Source of the DNA: Emmonsiellopsis sp. PD_33
Lineage: Eukaryota; Ascomycota; Eurotiomycetes; Onygenales; Ajellomycetaceae
Direction: 5' to 3'
Assembly: GCA_032988165.1 (NCBI GenBank)
Contig: JANTQF010000156.1
Span: 1 to 64,000, forward strand
Length of the DNA stretch: 64,000 nucleotides
Numbering within the stretch: the first letter of the stretch is position 1; every line of letters begins with the position of its first letter. A program made the translations under genes and the position numbers. The notes under the pieces are model-generated. The model saw only the letters and a program-made list of their open reading frames with translations, had not been told where the DNA came from and did not search any database. Below, piece after piece: positions 37,653 to 48,374 of the stretch.

Positions 37653-37862
37653 TTGTTGCTGCCTACCCAGGTATACGAGAACAAAGGCAGCCAGACAGAC
37701 ATTCCCGGCCTCGCGATTGTGGGAGAAGAGATTGTTGTTTACGGTAGAAGCTCGTCTGAAGAGTGTGCAATACAGAATAGCAATATTAACGAAGACGTTC
37801 CGGCACCAACACAACACCCAGACACCCAACCAGCTGATCTACCGCTGTGGACCGCGAAGTGA
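37653..37862 (+). CDS. Possible short hypothetical coding exon upstream of csn1 (uncertain)
   Basis: A 69-codon open frame with no ATG at its start; it opens with TTG and reads LLPTQVYENKGSQTDIPGLA, ending DLPLWTAK. A CTACCCAG just inside could be a splice acceptor, so it might be the last exon of a gene whose 5' part I cannot find. No domain recognised. The distance to csn1 is 441 bp. Confidence 0.2.
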   Translation: MLLPTQVYENKGSQTDIPGLAIVGEEIVVYGRSSSEECAIQNSNINEDVPAPTQHPDTQPADLPLWTAK

Positions 37863-38303
37863 AGGGAAACGAAGCAGAAGGACGCGGAAATAAACCACGA
37901 GGGCAGTCATTTGCGACCTGAGGGAATAGTAACACGCGAGGATACTCAGAAGCCTTGCGTGTGAAATCGAATTACAGCAAAAGCGGAGAGGGGCGACGGG
38001 GGATCCTTTCTTCCCCGAAGACATAACAGGAGCCTGGAAACTCTGAAGACTAGCGAGAGCATTACCGACATATTTTACTACCGACCATCCTCGTTTTAGC
38101 GGCCTGCGACCCGGTTCAAGCCTTTTCCCTAGTCCCCTCTTACGCCGGTTCCTCGAGTTCGTTGCTGCGCTTGTTATATCAATCATACATAACCTTCGTT
38201 AATTGCAGTGAAGGTTCCGGCATAAGTTTGTCGTTCTTTGTCCAACAACGCTTATCGGAATCTATCCTGATTTCCTACTTCTTATCGAGGGAGCGTGATC
38301 GTG

Positions 38304-40076
38304 ATGGCGCAGTCTCTAGCTAGCACGACGGTGTATGGTTCCGGTTCCAAGATGGGGGTAGGTTCGGATGTGGAAATGGCGATGGCACTGGGTAACGCCA
38401 ATGGGAATGGGAATGGGGATTGGAGGGGGAAGAAAAAGATCGAGAAAGTTATTAAGGTTGACGGTATGTTTCTTGTTCTTGGATTTGGAGATATATAGAA
38501 TGGGGTGGTATGGAATGTCGTTTGGACTTGTGGTAAAGGTTCGGTACTAACGAATGGATATATTGTAGACCCGCCCAAATTTGATCTTGAGTCGTATATC
38601 AGCAATTATTCAGGTAGGTGGTTTTGCTCCTTGGTCGCGTTTTGTTCGCTGCCCGCTAACTAATTTGTTTAAAGGGAGGACAAAGTTTGCCAGACTATAC
38701 CTGATTGGAACGTGCTCTACCTTCTTGTCCGCTGAAGCTTTGAAGTTGGCGGTTATGGAGGCCAAATCTGGGAAGGATGTGGAATGTTATAGGAAAGCCG
38801 TTGAAGCCTTGGCGCGTGTTGCTCCCCAAGAACCAGAAGCTACGTTGGATGAGGCGTGGGTGGACCATACTTCTAGACTCGTTAAGGCTGAGACAGATCG
38901 GCTGGAGCACGAGCTGAGGGGCTATAAGAATAATTTGATCAAGGAGAGTATACGGGTAAGTCAATGCTGTTGCATATCATACTTCGATACCTATCCCAGA
39001 CTGCTAATTAGCTCACTTCGAATATGTAGATGGGTAATGAGGACCTGGGAAACCATTATCATCGTATCGGAGACCTTAATTCCGCTTCCAAGGCGTTCTC
39101 GCGAATGAGAGAATACTGCACCACAACATCTCACATTGCATCCATGCAATTTAAAAACCTCAACGTAGCCATTGATCGGGGCGACTGGCTAAACGTTCAA
39201 TCCAACATCCAACGCCTTCGCAATCTCCAGTTCAAGGCTGAAGACGAAGCAAAAAGCAAGGCCAAAATCACCGCCTCCCTAGGCTTATCCCAACTTGCAG
39301 CATCTTCCTACCTCGCTGCAGCAAATCAGTTCCTAGACACCGACCCCAGCCTAGGAGACAACTACAAAGAAGTCATCTCCCCCAATGATGTTGCCGTATA
39401 CGGCGGGCTCTGTGCACTGGCGTCCATGGACCGCATGGCCCTACACTCCAATGTGCTCGAAAATAAATCCTTCCGCAATTTCCTCGAGCTCGAACCACAC
39501 ATCCGCCGTGCCATCTCCTTCTTCTGCTCCTCCAAATTCCGCCCGTGCCTAGACATTCTTGACGCCTACCGCGCGGACTACCTCCTCGATATCCATTTGC
39601 AAAAACACGTTCCAATTCTCTACTCCCGCATTCGCACGAAAGCCATGCAGCAATACATCGTCCCATACAGCCGCGTGACCCTTGATGCGATGGCCAAGGT
39701 CTTTTCTCCCGGCGAAACAACGACGAAAGACAATGGTGCTGTCGATGTGCGGTCGCCGTTTATTGTTGAGCTGATCGACCTGATCCAAAAGGGCACGTTA
39801 GACGCGCGCATCGATGTGGAGAAAGGCGTTCTTGTCACCATGCAGACGGATAGTAGGGAGAATGTACAAAGGGCCGCTGTTCAGAACGCTAAAGATTATG
39901 TTGATCTGGCACATATTCAACTCCTTAGGATGAATATTATCCATGCTGGGCTGGAGGTGCCGCCACCTGGTATGTCCGATTTTGAAGGGGATCCGAGGAT
40001 GGAGGGCCGGGCATCAACCGCGGCTGCGATTAGGAAGACACTTGCGAGGGGGAAGATGGGGAGGGGCAAGGGTTGA
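38304..40076 (+). CDS. csn1: COP9 signalosome subunit 1 (PCI domain, Rpn7-like)
   Basis: CSN1 is a scaffold subunit of the COP9 signalosome, which removes NEDD8 from cullin-RING ubiquitin ligases; in filamentous fungi it affects development and light response. Exons are 38304..38463, 38569..38613, 38675..38955 and 39030..40076, joining to 1533 nt (510 residues). The intron sites are GTATGT/TGTAG, GTAGGT/TTAAAG and GTAAGT/ATGTAG. The helical N-terminal half includes FARLYLIGTCSTFLS and GNEDLGNHYHRIGDLNSASK, typical of the Rpn7/CSN1 repeat region. The C-terminal PCI domain spans roughly residues 300-450 (HIRRAISFFCSSKF.., then LIDLIQKGTLDARIDVEKG). The N-terminus has a low-complexity Asn/Gly stretch from GGGAAT repeats. 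The chosen ATG follows two non-ATG codons and gives the expected length. Confidence 0.93.
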
Positions 40077-40540
40077 TTGACATGCCGCGGAGAACGGGCC
40101 TTTTGAATCAGAGGAATAGTTCTCGAGGGGGGTTGAGCGATTGAGGGTTTTAGACGGTTCGCAAGTGTTAAAAGACTTGATAGGCTATTTCAGACTAGCT
40201 GTCCACAGTCGATGGTTTATGATTTGTCTTCTTTTTGTTACTAGCAATAAATGAAATATCGAGCGTTTTCCTTTATGGCTGACATCGGCTTTCTTTCTTT
40301 CTTTCTTTCTTACCACTATGCAGAGCAACTTTCTGCCCTGGTGCCACCGGATGTGGACCCGTAGAAGACTTGATGATATATAAACGATCAATGTATGAAC
40401 AAGGAAGGATTAGGTAGATTTAGTTAGACACCAATTGCTGGCCATCAAACGGGCTAGAAACAAAAAGGATATACAAAATAGAGTAAACGACCACCGATAC
40501 ACCTGCTCCCCTCTTGAATAAAAAAAGAGCTAGACAAAAT
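40077..40540. other. Convergent 3' intergenic region, csn1/GST
   Basis: 464 bp between two converging genes, containing a (TTTC)n tract at 40290-40311 and presumably both 3' UTRs. No gene seen. Confidence 0.7.
40290..40311. repeat. (TTTC)n microsatellite
   Basis: Five perfect TTTC units in the 3' region between csn1 and the GST gene. Confidence 0.9.
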
Positions 40541-41679
40541 TCACAAGTTCGCCTTCCCCTTGACAATCTCAATATCATTGAACGGAATCCCTAGATACTG
40601 CCACATATAATGGAACCTACCAAAAATCACACACTCATTAGCTCATACCTCAACAACCCAGCATCCACCCCTCAGGGCCCCAGACAAAAGCAACAACACC
40701 AAAAATGGGACATATACTAACCGATCACTCCCAAAAAACGGCTCCTCCTTCCCCTCCGCATTCCTTACCCAAAACCAGGGGGCTCCGAATGCTCCCCGGT
40801 CCAGCGCCTCCTTCGTCCGATCCGTCAACGCCTGCTTACCTTCCGCCGACTGGGCAGCGGCCATGATCGTCTCGATCTCCTTGGCCGAATACTTCTCCTC
40901 CTGAAGCAGCGCGATGACGTTCTCTGGCTTGCTGAGGTCGATGTGTCGGTAGAACATGTAGGTCCAGTAGAGGAGGAAGGTCTGTTCGAAGCGGGCGCGC
41001 GGGTATTTGGATTTTATGTAGGTGGCGACGCGTTGGGGCTGGGGGTGGGAGGTGAGTAACGGTCAGACATGGTGGGATAGGATGAGAATTGAGTGAAGGT
41101 ATTGAGGTTGAAAAAAATGGGCGGGAGAGAAAGTGCCTTACTAGGATCGTCAGCGGGGGGAAGAACGGAGGTGGTGTCATATCCTTAATTCCGAAGTATT
41201 TGGCGGCGCGCTGGCGGTCGAATTGGCCGTATTTGGCTTTGGCGGGGTTTGTCCATGGCGGAGTATTGCCTATATAGGGAGTTTATCAGACCAATTGTCC
41301 TCGTATAACGCCGTGATTGCTGATAGGAGCCATGTATCAGGTCAGTGATATAAAAGGTGGTCTTTGAGTACCTGAACCGGCATTGATCCCGCCCAAAAAG
41401 ACTGGGAAAAATCTGATGGTGAATGCATATTAATCACCCAAAACATAGATTTATTATCGTGCGACGAATAGCTGCTACGTACTCAACTTCTACTCCATGC
41501 GAAGCTAGCAGTTCACGATTTTTGAGCAGATATTGGAATGCGAAATAGGAATATGGCGATGCTGTGAGGGCATTCTGGTTAGCTCTAGGGAATGTTATCT
41601 GATCGGTAGGGCGGGAGAAAAGGAACATAAACATGAGAAACATACGGCAATCGAAGTATGCATCTATTTTGCCTCCCAT
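40541..41679 (-). CDS. Kappa-class glutathione S-transferase / DSBA-like thioredoxin-fold protein
   Basis: Six exons join in frame: 41679..41646, 41561..41483, 41412..41372, 41269..41142, 41038..40722 and 40616..40541 (675 nt, 224 residues), close to the ~226 residues usual for GST kappa. The N-terminus reads MGGKIDAYFDCPSPYSYFAF; the Ser of the SPYS motif (Ser13) is the expected glutathione-activating residue. The helical insert follows, and the C-terminal thioredoxin-fold part contains GAFGAPWFWV, the cis-Pro region, and FFGSDRFHYMWQYLG. The family conjugates glutathione or isomerises small molecules in mitochondria or peroxisomes; no clear targeting signal is visible beyond the C-terminal KANL, which does not match PTS1 well. 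A related reading is 2-hydroxychromene-2-carboxylate isomerase. It shares a 610-bp divergent promoter with the SDR gene. Confidence 0.9.
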
Positions 41680-42289
41680 CGTGCTTGATATGAAGCTGCT
41701 TGCTGGCAGCGAGAATTGGGCGTTGGGCGGTTATTTAAGGACGGCAAGGTAGAGATAAGGCACTTATGCCACACGGAGATGATCCCTTGTGGAAAAGACG
41801 ACCAAACAAACAAACAAACGAAGAACTGTGGTTGAGTATAACTATATATGTCGAATATACTCTATGATGTGTTTATTGTTGCGGTCAATTCTTCAACAGA
41901 GATGTCGGAGTGTGGGGAAGATGCCGAGGTCCAGCCGATTTCTTGATCACTCATCAATATTTCTGCTGGTCGGCCCGAACTCTCGTCAAATCGGCCATGC
42001 GGACTTCTGTTGCCGAATATAGAGCAAAACGGATATAAACAAGTAGGAAATGGTTCTATTTGAAGTCTAGCAGATTGATATTGCCTGATCGACCCCGTGT
42101 TCTTGTTTTTATCTATTCTGGACTCGAAATACAAGAACGTCATTCCGCTAGATTAATTAGTTAACCGAGAGATATCCTTCTTCTTATCCACGGCTTAACT
42201 CCCCTATATAGTACATATACGAGGGTTATCAGTCTTCGGTATCTGAAGAAACAATATCAACACACACCTACACACGCACTATACCAAAG
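41680..42289. promoter_or_regulatory. Divergent promoter region between the GST and SDR genes
   Basis: 610 bp between two genes that diverge, both encoding small-molecule redox or conjugation enzymes. A TATATAG stretch near 42207 precedes the SDR start by about 80 bp. No coding signal. Shared regulation is plausible but not shown. Confidence 0.5.
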
Positions 42290-43589
42290 ATGTCCATCTC
42301 CAAACCAGTAGCGCTAATAATCGGAGCCTCACGCGGCATCGGACGGCAAATAGCCATCGACCTGGCAAAAGATGGCTATGCAGGTTCGTATACTTTACTG
42401 CTGAGGATGAGCTACCCTCGAACATATATATACAAGAAAGCAATAAAACCACATACTAACAAACCACCCATAGTTGTCGTCTCCGCAAAGACCACCTCCG
42501 ACGCCACAAAAGCAAGCCCCTTCCCACCAGACCCCAACTCTCCCCAATCAACAATCAACACAGTCGAGCGGGAGATCCGGGAAGCAGGCGGTGACGCCGC
42601 CGCGCTCCCAGTAGACACCAGAGACCACGAGGCCATCAACCGTCTCGTGACCAAGACCGTCGAGATATACGGCAAACTGGATGTTCTCATCTATAACTCT
42701 GGCGCGATCTGGTGGTCGTCTGTGGAGAAGACGCCCGTCAAGAGATTTATGCTGATGCAGCAGATTAATCCGGAGGGCCTGTATGCGAGCGTGCAAGCGG
42801 CGTTGCCGCAGTTTGGGAAGAATGGGTGGAAGGGGAGGATTATCGTTGTGTCGCCGCCGATGTATTCTAGGTTTTTTAGGGGGAAGACTGCGTATGCTAT
42901 GGGTAAGTTGCGGAGAATAGGGAGGCCGGTTTAAGGTTATTCGAGTTGGTAGGGTTACTAAGAGAATATGTGGAAATAGGAAAGGTCGGAATGAGTGTCT
43001 TAACTAAGGGGCTCGCGATGGACTTTGTCCGCGAGGGTCGTAAAGATATGGCAATCACTAGCATATGGCCAGCAGTGGTGCGTAGCCTGTTATTATCTCT
43101 CCGCTCCCTTTCCCGTCCGAGCCCAACAACTAACCAAGAAAATCACTCGTCTAGTCAATTGAATCCGCCGCAACTAAAGCATCGACAGAAAAGGATCCGT
43201 CCCTAGAGAAAGACCTCCGAAAACCCGTATGATATAAACCACTAACCCTTCTGCCATCTTTCTAACTAACCCTGTCCGGTCTTGGGGGAAAATACTAATA
43301 CATCCCTCTTCCATTTAATGACAAACAGGCAATCTTTTCAACCGCCGTCCTATCCATCCTCAAATCCTCCCCTGCCACCGTAAACGGGCTGTTAACACTC
43401 GATGAAGACTTCCTCCGCGACCACTGTGGGGTGACAGATTTCTCGGAGTATAATGTCGTACCCGGGGCGAGCCCGAGACGCATAATGCCGGCGAAGTTCC
43501 CTGTACTGGAAGTTGAGGAGCAGAATGACGAGGGCAGAAGGGTGGATAGCGCCGAATTGAGGGCAAAAGAGGGGAAGGCGAAGATATGA
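42290..43589 (+). CDS. Short-chain dehydrogenase/reductase, HSDL2-like
   Basis: Exons are 42290..42383, 42474..42902, 42980..43077, 43155..43226 and 43329..43589, giving 954 nt (317 residues). The cofactor-binding Gly motif is GASRGIG (residues 12-18). The catalytic YxxxK is YAMGK (Tyr172, Lys176), with the codon for the Gly in between split by an intron. YNSGA matches the usual NNAG-type motif, and VSPPMYS supplies the catalytic Ser region. HSDL2-type SDRs have this long Lys/Arg-rich insert after VVVSAKT and the FxxGKTAYAMGK.GMSVLTKGLA pattern, but this protein ends without an SCP2 domain, as fungal relatives often do. The substrate is unknown, probably a fatty or hydrophobic carbonyl compound. 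Confidence 0.9.
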
Positions 43590-43905
43590 TCACTGTGGTG
43601 TCGATAGAGGTTCAAGGGATACGTTTTTGTTTGTGGACGGTTGGTTATCTATCTGTGTGATAGGTTGATTTGGTTGACAAGTCCGGTTATTTTGGGATTC
43701 GTTTGATAGTGGAGTATAGATTCAAAGGTATTCTTTTCCTAATAGTCATATCGAATGTTTTTTATTCCATTACTGTTAAACGAGGACCATGGTGTGGTTT
43801 GGCCATATAGCAATAGTTATGTGGTAAGCCGGGGAAGGAACGCTTCCTAGTAGAAGGGTAGCGTGGAGAGGATAACCCGGTATACTGACGACCGAGCTGG
43901 AATAA
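43590..43905. other. Convergent 3' intergenic region, SDR/LtrA-like
   Basis: 316 bp between the ends of two converging genes; probably their 3' UTRs. Nothing else seen. Confidence 0.7.
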
Positions 43906-45993
43906 TCAATGAATATCGCCATCGTTAGAGGTGTCTGTCGGCACAGGACTAAGTCGAGACATGACAGGGCTGGCCTCAATCTCTGCTCCATCTCTTGGCG
44001 TCGAGGGTTTAAGTGCAATAGAATCTAGTAACCGATCGACCAATAGGGCTGGAAGGAATAAGTAGGTTAGAGGCGATCGGAGCTTTGAGATGCGAGGAAG
44101 AGAAAACAAGAATTTGGACAGTGTAGGCAGGGTTCAAAGATTACAAAGGGGATAACTTACCAACGAACAACGCCAACGTGAACGTAAAAATAATCACCGC
44201 GCTTGTCATGAACTCGTATGTCATTTGGAAATCAAAAACGATAAAAGTCATACTCAAGAGCATAGCTCCTAGAAGGACACGAATACCCACGCCCGTCCAT
44301 ACATAAAGTCTGCCGGTATGACGCTGCGTAAGGAAAACGAAAGCCGCGAGTATGAACATAGCCAATGCAGCCACGACGAAATAGTATATGTATACAAATC
44401 CCAGCAGCTGTAGGTATGTCATAAGAACTTTACCACTTTCCAACGCACTATCTGCGGGTGTGATTCCCATGCTTGAAAAAAGACTAACAGTGACGTTCCC
44501 CATTAGGTCATGCGAACGTTCGAGGGTAAGAGAACCACGGCCGTCGGCGTCTGGACACAAGGGGAGATTATCTCGCAAGGCACGTAGGATAGATTGAATA
44601 TGCGTATGTTCTTCCACGGCATGACTATAGTCAATATCCATGTCAGCGATTGTGCTGTTGAGCAGGCCGATGGCAAAATTAAAATCCGGACGTGGCGACT
44701 CGCAGGCAAACGATATGGTATCACTCAAATACTTCAGTTTGACCGATATATCTAGGGTCAGGGCGAGGATTTGGGATCCTTCGGACAATAGAACAAGCAT
44801 CACATGGAAAGGGAAGTGCAGCTGAGTCCAGATCTGTTGATGGATTGGCCCATACTTCGTTCGAGGGGAGATGTCAAAGTATGATTGCCAAAGGAGATAC
44901 TGCAACTTGTAAGACGGTGATTTATGTTTACTCGTCTTCGATGAGGAACTTACAACTGCTGTAGTCACCCCCAGAATATGAACAAATGACCATTTGGTCC
45001 AGCCACCAGTACCGACCGTCCTGTTGACGATTCTGGTAACAGAAATGACGCCCTCGCCAATGATTATGAGAGTGAGAAGTGCCATACGGACGTTGAGGTG
45101 AGTATTTTCAAACCCGATCCCAGGGGTTCTGTTGGACATTCTCATGACGACGAATGTTTCGATGGCGAATATTAAAAACCATGAAGTCCATACATATTCC
45201 CCAGTCGTATTTGTGTTTTTATTGAACATGGTATAAAGCTAAATCACTTAGCACATCGCTCTATTATGGGGAGCCGAAAAAATCCTTACCCCCGTGTACG
45301 TAGCCGCGGTTCCTAGAAACACCACAACCATAAACAGTAACCTCTTCGAGGCCACGTCCATTTTATTGTATAAAAATATGGAGGCGATCGTATATTGGAC
45401 ACTTAGTAACAGACGGCTGCAAGCCAAAAGGATGCTTAAAGAGCGAAATGTCCATACATTCTCGTCGCGGACCCGGGTGGCGAAGCCAGACCCTGTTGAG
45501 GCAAACCCGACCATAGTCGCAAGTTGGAGTGCCTTACAGAACCTCTCGAATATGGAATCCCTGGCGAAACGGATATCGAACAAGGATATCTGAAGCCAAG
45601 TAAACCAAATAATGCTGAGGAAGCCGACATATGACCAGAGGGCTGTGAAACCGTCATATCAGCATCAACCCTCCTCATATAACACAGCAACCCTGACCTT
45701 CTAAGTTGTTGATCTCATGCGTGGCAGTGAAAGTCGAGAGATTTGCAACGAAGAAAAGATCGAAGAATAGTTCTATAGGAGTTGAATCGGAGTGTTGATA
45801 CAGCCGTGGATGTTCGACATCCGTTTGGTCTAGGGGGGACTCAATCCAAGGGACGCAGCGACGCGGTTTGCTGTTGCTCTGTTAGCGGATAATACAGAGA
45901 GGATTTATCGGAGATACAAACTCACTTTTCCCTCGCAGACGGGCCCGACAATAGGCCTTGATGGCTGAATGAGACGAGGAGTTGGCGAACCAT
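43906..45993 (-). CDS. LtrA-like multi-pass membrane protein
   Basis: Six exons join in frame: 45993..45926, 45870..45698, 45642..45290, 45238..44954, 44899..44161 and 44048..43906 (1761 nt, 586 residues). The N-terminal motif STPIELFFDLFFVANLSTFT is the signature of the bacterial low-temperature requirement protein A (LtrA) family found widely in fungi. WSYVGFLSIIWFTWLQ and later hydrophobic segments give about ten membrane spans. A charged cytosolic tail rich in Ser/Thr/Pro closes the protein (ALKPSTPRDG..). Function in fungi is unknown; the bacterial name comes from a cold-growth phenotype in Listeria. The 54-bp intron at 44953-44900 is a multiple of three and free of stops, so its retention would add 18 residues. 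The gene is tandem with Ntr2 upstream, with 253 bp between them. Confidence 0.85.
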
Positions 45994-46246
45994 AGTTATA
46001 TCACAAATAATATTGAATAGCGAGCGGGAGTTGACACTGGATAACCAGCGAGCAGTGTGAAAGGGAGGTTTTTGTGGCGAGTCTGCCCATAGATAATCCT
46101 GCCCCCAGTTGGCGGGAAAGAACGGGCTCAGCGTGCACCAGGGCGGTTGTATTTCCACGCCTTGTCGTTACTGAAGAAAGGGCAATGGGCATACCACGGC
46201 GGCCGCCGCTGGCAAGAATAGATAGAGCGTTTCAGTCTTGGAGTTT

Positions 46247-47533
46247 TCAGCCCATGGACTCATCTTCATCCTCAGCGGATGATGCTGGCTGCGTTCCCAG
46301 GTTTTCTAGTCCACGATGGCCCTGCATATCAGTTGGCAAGCCGGTATCATTATCTTCTGGTCTGAGCCCTGCTTCAGCACGCAGTCTCTCGTAGTTCTCC
46401 CCTGCCTCTTTCAGCAATGTTTGAATTTCGACCTCGCGAACGGATATTTCCACTTTCTCCTTTCGTAGTTCCTCCATTTTTAATACAAGCTGAACCTTTG
46501 AATTTTCCATTGCAGAGAGAGTGGATCGAAGGCGAATTAAATTATCCGCAAGGCGGGGAAGAGGGGTTATTTTAGGCGGCGTTTTTGGTCGGGCGGGAAG
46601 ATTCTCACGAGCTTGTCGTAGTCCATCCATCCCAGACCGTGTCTGAGCAGCTTCGTACGCAGCCCTACGCTCCGCCTCGGAATCGTCGGCCTCTGAAGAG
46701 TCCTGCGCTTCATCGATCAGATCCTTCATTTCAGCCCGCTGCCGTCGAAGTTGCTCCCGCTCTGCTTTTCTGCCCAAGGAGATTTTGCCATCCTCCACAA
46801 ACTCGTCAAACCCCTCCGCGAAATCCTCATCGTCTCGAACCAGTCTAGTTTCTACTTGTTCTTCCTTTTGCGCTAGGGGCCAATCCTCATCTCCGCCATC
46901 GTCGAGGGAAATGTAGTCCTCTTCCCGGGCAAGTCGAGCGCGTCTTTCCTTCTTCTCGCGGATCTCAGCTTCACTAGGGATCATCGATGGCTCAGAAACC
47001 CGCACAACTTCCCCGAATTTCCCTGCAATGTCTAGCTGTTTTTCTTTTTCGTCTTCGCTTGTTTGGACCGACCCCAGATCCTTGGGCGTTGATGGGGTCG
47101 AATTGCGGAGTTCTTTGAGGTATTCCTGGTTGTAGCTGGGGCGGCCCTCTTCATGGCCGGCCCTGATGGGTAGGTGCTCCGAAGACCCGGATGGTGTCCA
47201 TGTACGCTGTAAACCACTCTTCCCTATCACATGTTTTCTTGCGCCGATTTTCTTGGGTGTGATAACCTCGCCTTCGTCCCCCCCGTCGTCGGTCATAGAG
47301 GTTCCTCCGGGGCCAAAGGAAAGGCGCAATTTCGATTTCTGCTTCGGTTTCGAAGTCGGCCTCCGCACAACAGGCTCTGAGTCTTCTAAAGTTAGCCCGT
47401 ATATCCGTCTAGGATTTGCGCAGGCGGCATCAAATACAGTATACAGACCTTGTTCGCTTCCGTTCGGCGAATCGTCGCCTTCCTCCACGCCAACCTTGCG
47501 CGCCTTGCGGCGATTGGAGAAAAGGGAGCTCAT
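46247..47533 (-). CDS. ntr2: Nineteen-complex-related protein 2 (Ntr2 family), spliceosome disassembly factor
   Basis: Ntr2 works with Ntr1 and the helicase Prp43 to take apart the intron-lariat spliceosome. Exons are 47533..47449 and 47385..46247 (1224 nt, 407 residues). The start MSSLFSNRRKARKVGVEE is the basic N-terminus, and KQKSKLRLSFGPGG is the characteristic family motif. The middle is acidic and charged (EEDYISLDDGGDEDWP, DEDFAEGFDEFVEDG), followed by a long coiled coil near residues 330-390 (NLIRLRSTLSAMENSKVQLVLKM...). The 63-bp intron at 47448-47386 is a multiple of three and has no stop; GTCTGT donor and CTAAC..TTTAG acceptor favour real splicing. An in-frame upstream start at 47608 would add a hydrophobic N-terminus that does not suit a nuclear protein. 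It is divergent from SmG, another spliceosome gene. Confidence 0.82.
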   Translation of the reverse strand: MSSLFSNRRKARKVGVEEGDDSPNGSEQGLYTVFDAACANPRRIYGLTLEDSEPVVRRPTSKPKQKSKLRLSFGPGGTSMTDDGGDEGEVITPKKIGARKHVIGKSGLQRTWTPSGSSEHLPIRAGHEEGRPSYNQEYLKELRNSTPSTPKDLGSVQTSEDEKEKQLDIAGKFGEVVRVSEPSMIPSEAEIREKKERRARLAREEDYISLDDGGDEDWPLAQKEEQVETRLVRDDEDFAEGFDEFVEDGKISLGRKAEREQLRRQRAEMKDLIDEAQDSSEADDSEAERRAAYEAAQTRSGMDGLRQARENLPARPKTPPKITPLPRLADNLIRLRSTLSAMENSKVQLVLKMEELRKEKVEISVREVEIQTLLKEAGENYERLRAEAGLRPEDNDTGLPTDMQGHRGLENLGTQPASSAEDEDESMG

Positions 47534-47772
47534 ATCCCCTTCTAAGACCAAGTATCCCGAGGGAACAAAAAATAAATAAATAAATACTGCGTAGTGATAG
47601 GAAGTCAAGCTCCGTTGTTTGCCCCTCGGGGGAGAAGCAAGCTCAGGAACTGGTTGATGTGGCTCGGCAAATCATTGTTCCGGCGCGGCTGCTCCAACGC
47701 GCATCGAGACTGCAACCAGAGCTCCAACGATCAGATCCAGCGGACGTTCACAACAACCCAACGTCTTTCAAA
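47534..47772. promoter_or_regulatory. 239-bp bidirectional promoter between Ntr2 and SmG
   Basis: A short shared spacer between two divergent start codons, both for pre-mRNA splicing proteins. It contains a TAAA-rich tract near 47568-47584 next to the Ntr2 side. Co-expression is an inference from the layout. Confidence 0.6.
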
Positions 47773-48374
47773 ATGCCTCAAGCACAGCCAGAGTTGAAGA
47801 AGGTATGTCCATATGTTGCCCTTGAGCTTCTCGTTTTGCAAGGTCGGAAACTAACCACCGCGTCTACTTTTAGTATATGGAAAAGCGGTTGTTCGTCCAA
47901 CTCAACGGGAACCGCAAAGTCATTGGAATTCTTCGGGGCTACGATGTACGAACCTATTCACCTCCGTTTTTACCCTTCGCGTTCGGACTGCGTTCCATTT
48001 TGGGGGTCCATTCAAGAGCGCAGACCTTTCTAACTCCGTGTACAGGTGTTTATGAACATCGTCCTAGACGAGGCCGTGGAGGAGAAGACGGGCGGGGAGA
48101 AGGTCCGGTTAGGCATGGTGGTATGTACTGCCTAACCGCTATATGTCCCTTTTCTAGGGACTGGCTGGTGATCATGTATTGGATTGCGCTGACTGTCCTG
48201 TCTGTCGCGACTAGGTCATTCGCGGAAACTCCGTCGTCATGCTCGAGGTACGTTCCACACCCCCGGAATTGTTGGAACTGAAATCTCCGCCCCTAAAAAT
48301 ATCACAACCGCAAACTAACGATATACTTTTTTTTTCGTTCCTAATAGGCACTCGAACGGATTGGTGACCGGTGA
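47773..48374 (+). CDS. smg1-like SmG (SNRPG): Small nuclear ribonucleoprotein G (SmG)
   Basis: SmG is one of seven Sm proteins forming the ring on spliceosomal U1, U2, U4 and U5 snRNAs. Five exons, each joined in phase 0: 47773..47802, 47874..47945, 48046..48120, 48215..48247 and 48348..48374, giving 237 nt (78 residues), the usual SmG length. Sm motif 1 is FVQLNGNRKVIGILRGYDVF followed by MNIVLDEAVE. Sm motif 2 is MVVIRGNSVVMLEALE. The start MPQAQPELKKYMEKRL matches the conserved N-terminus. Four introns in a 78-codon gene, at codon boundaries, is dense even for a fungus. The symbol is given by homology only. Confidence 0.95.

Larger units (their letters stand above)
30952..38303. other. 7.3 kb gene-poor region between the island and csn1
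   Basis: CpG returns from about 31168 on and becomes normal. I find no gene with a recognisable domain. Two short frames read as protein-like (36570-36815 on -, 37653-37862 on +) and are listed separately at low confidence. A palindromic TCACGTGA lies at 37429-37436. The rest shows no repeats, tRNA or coding structure that I can support. Confidence 0.5.
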
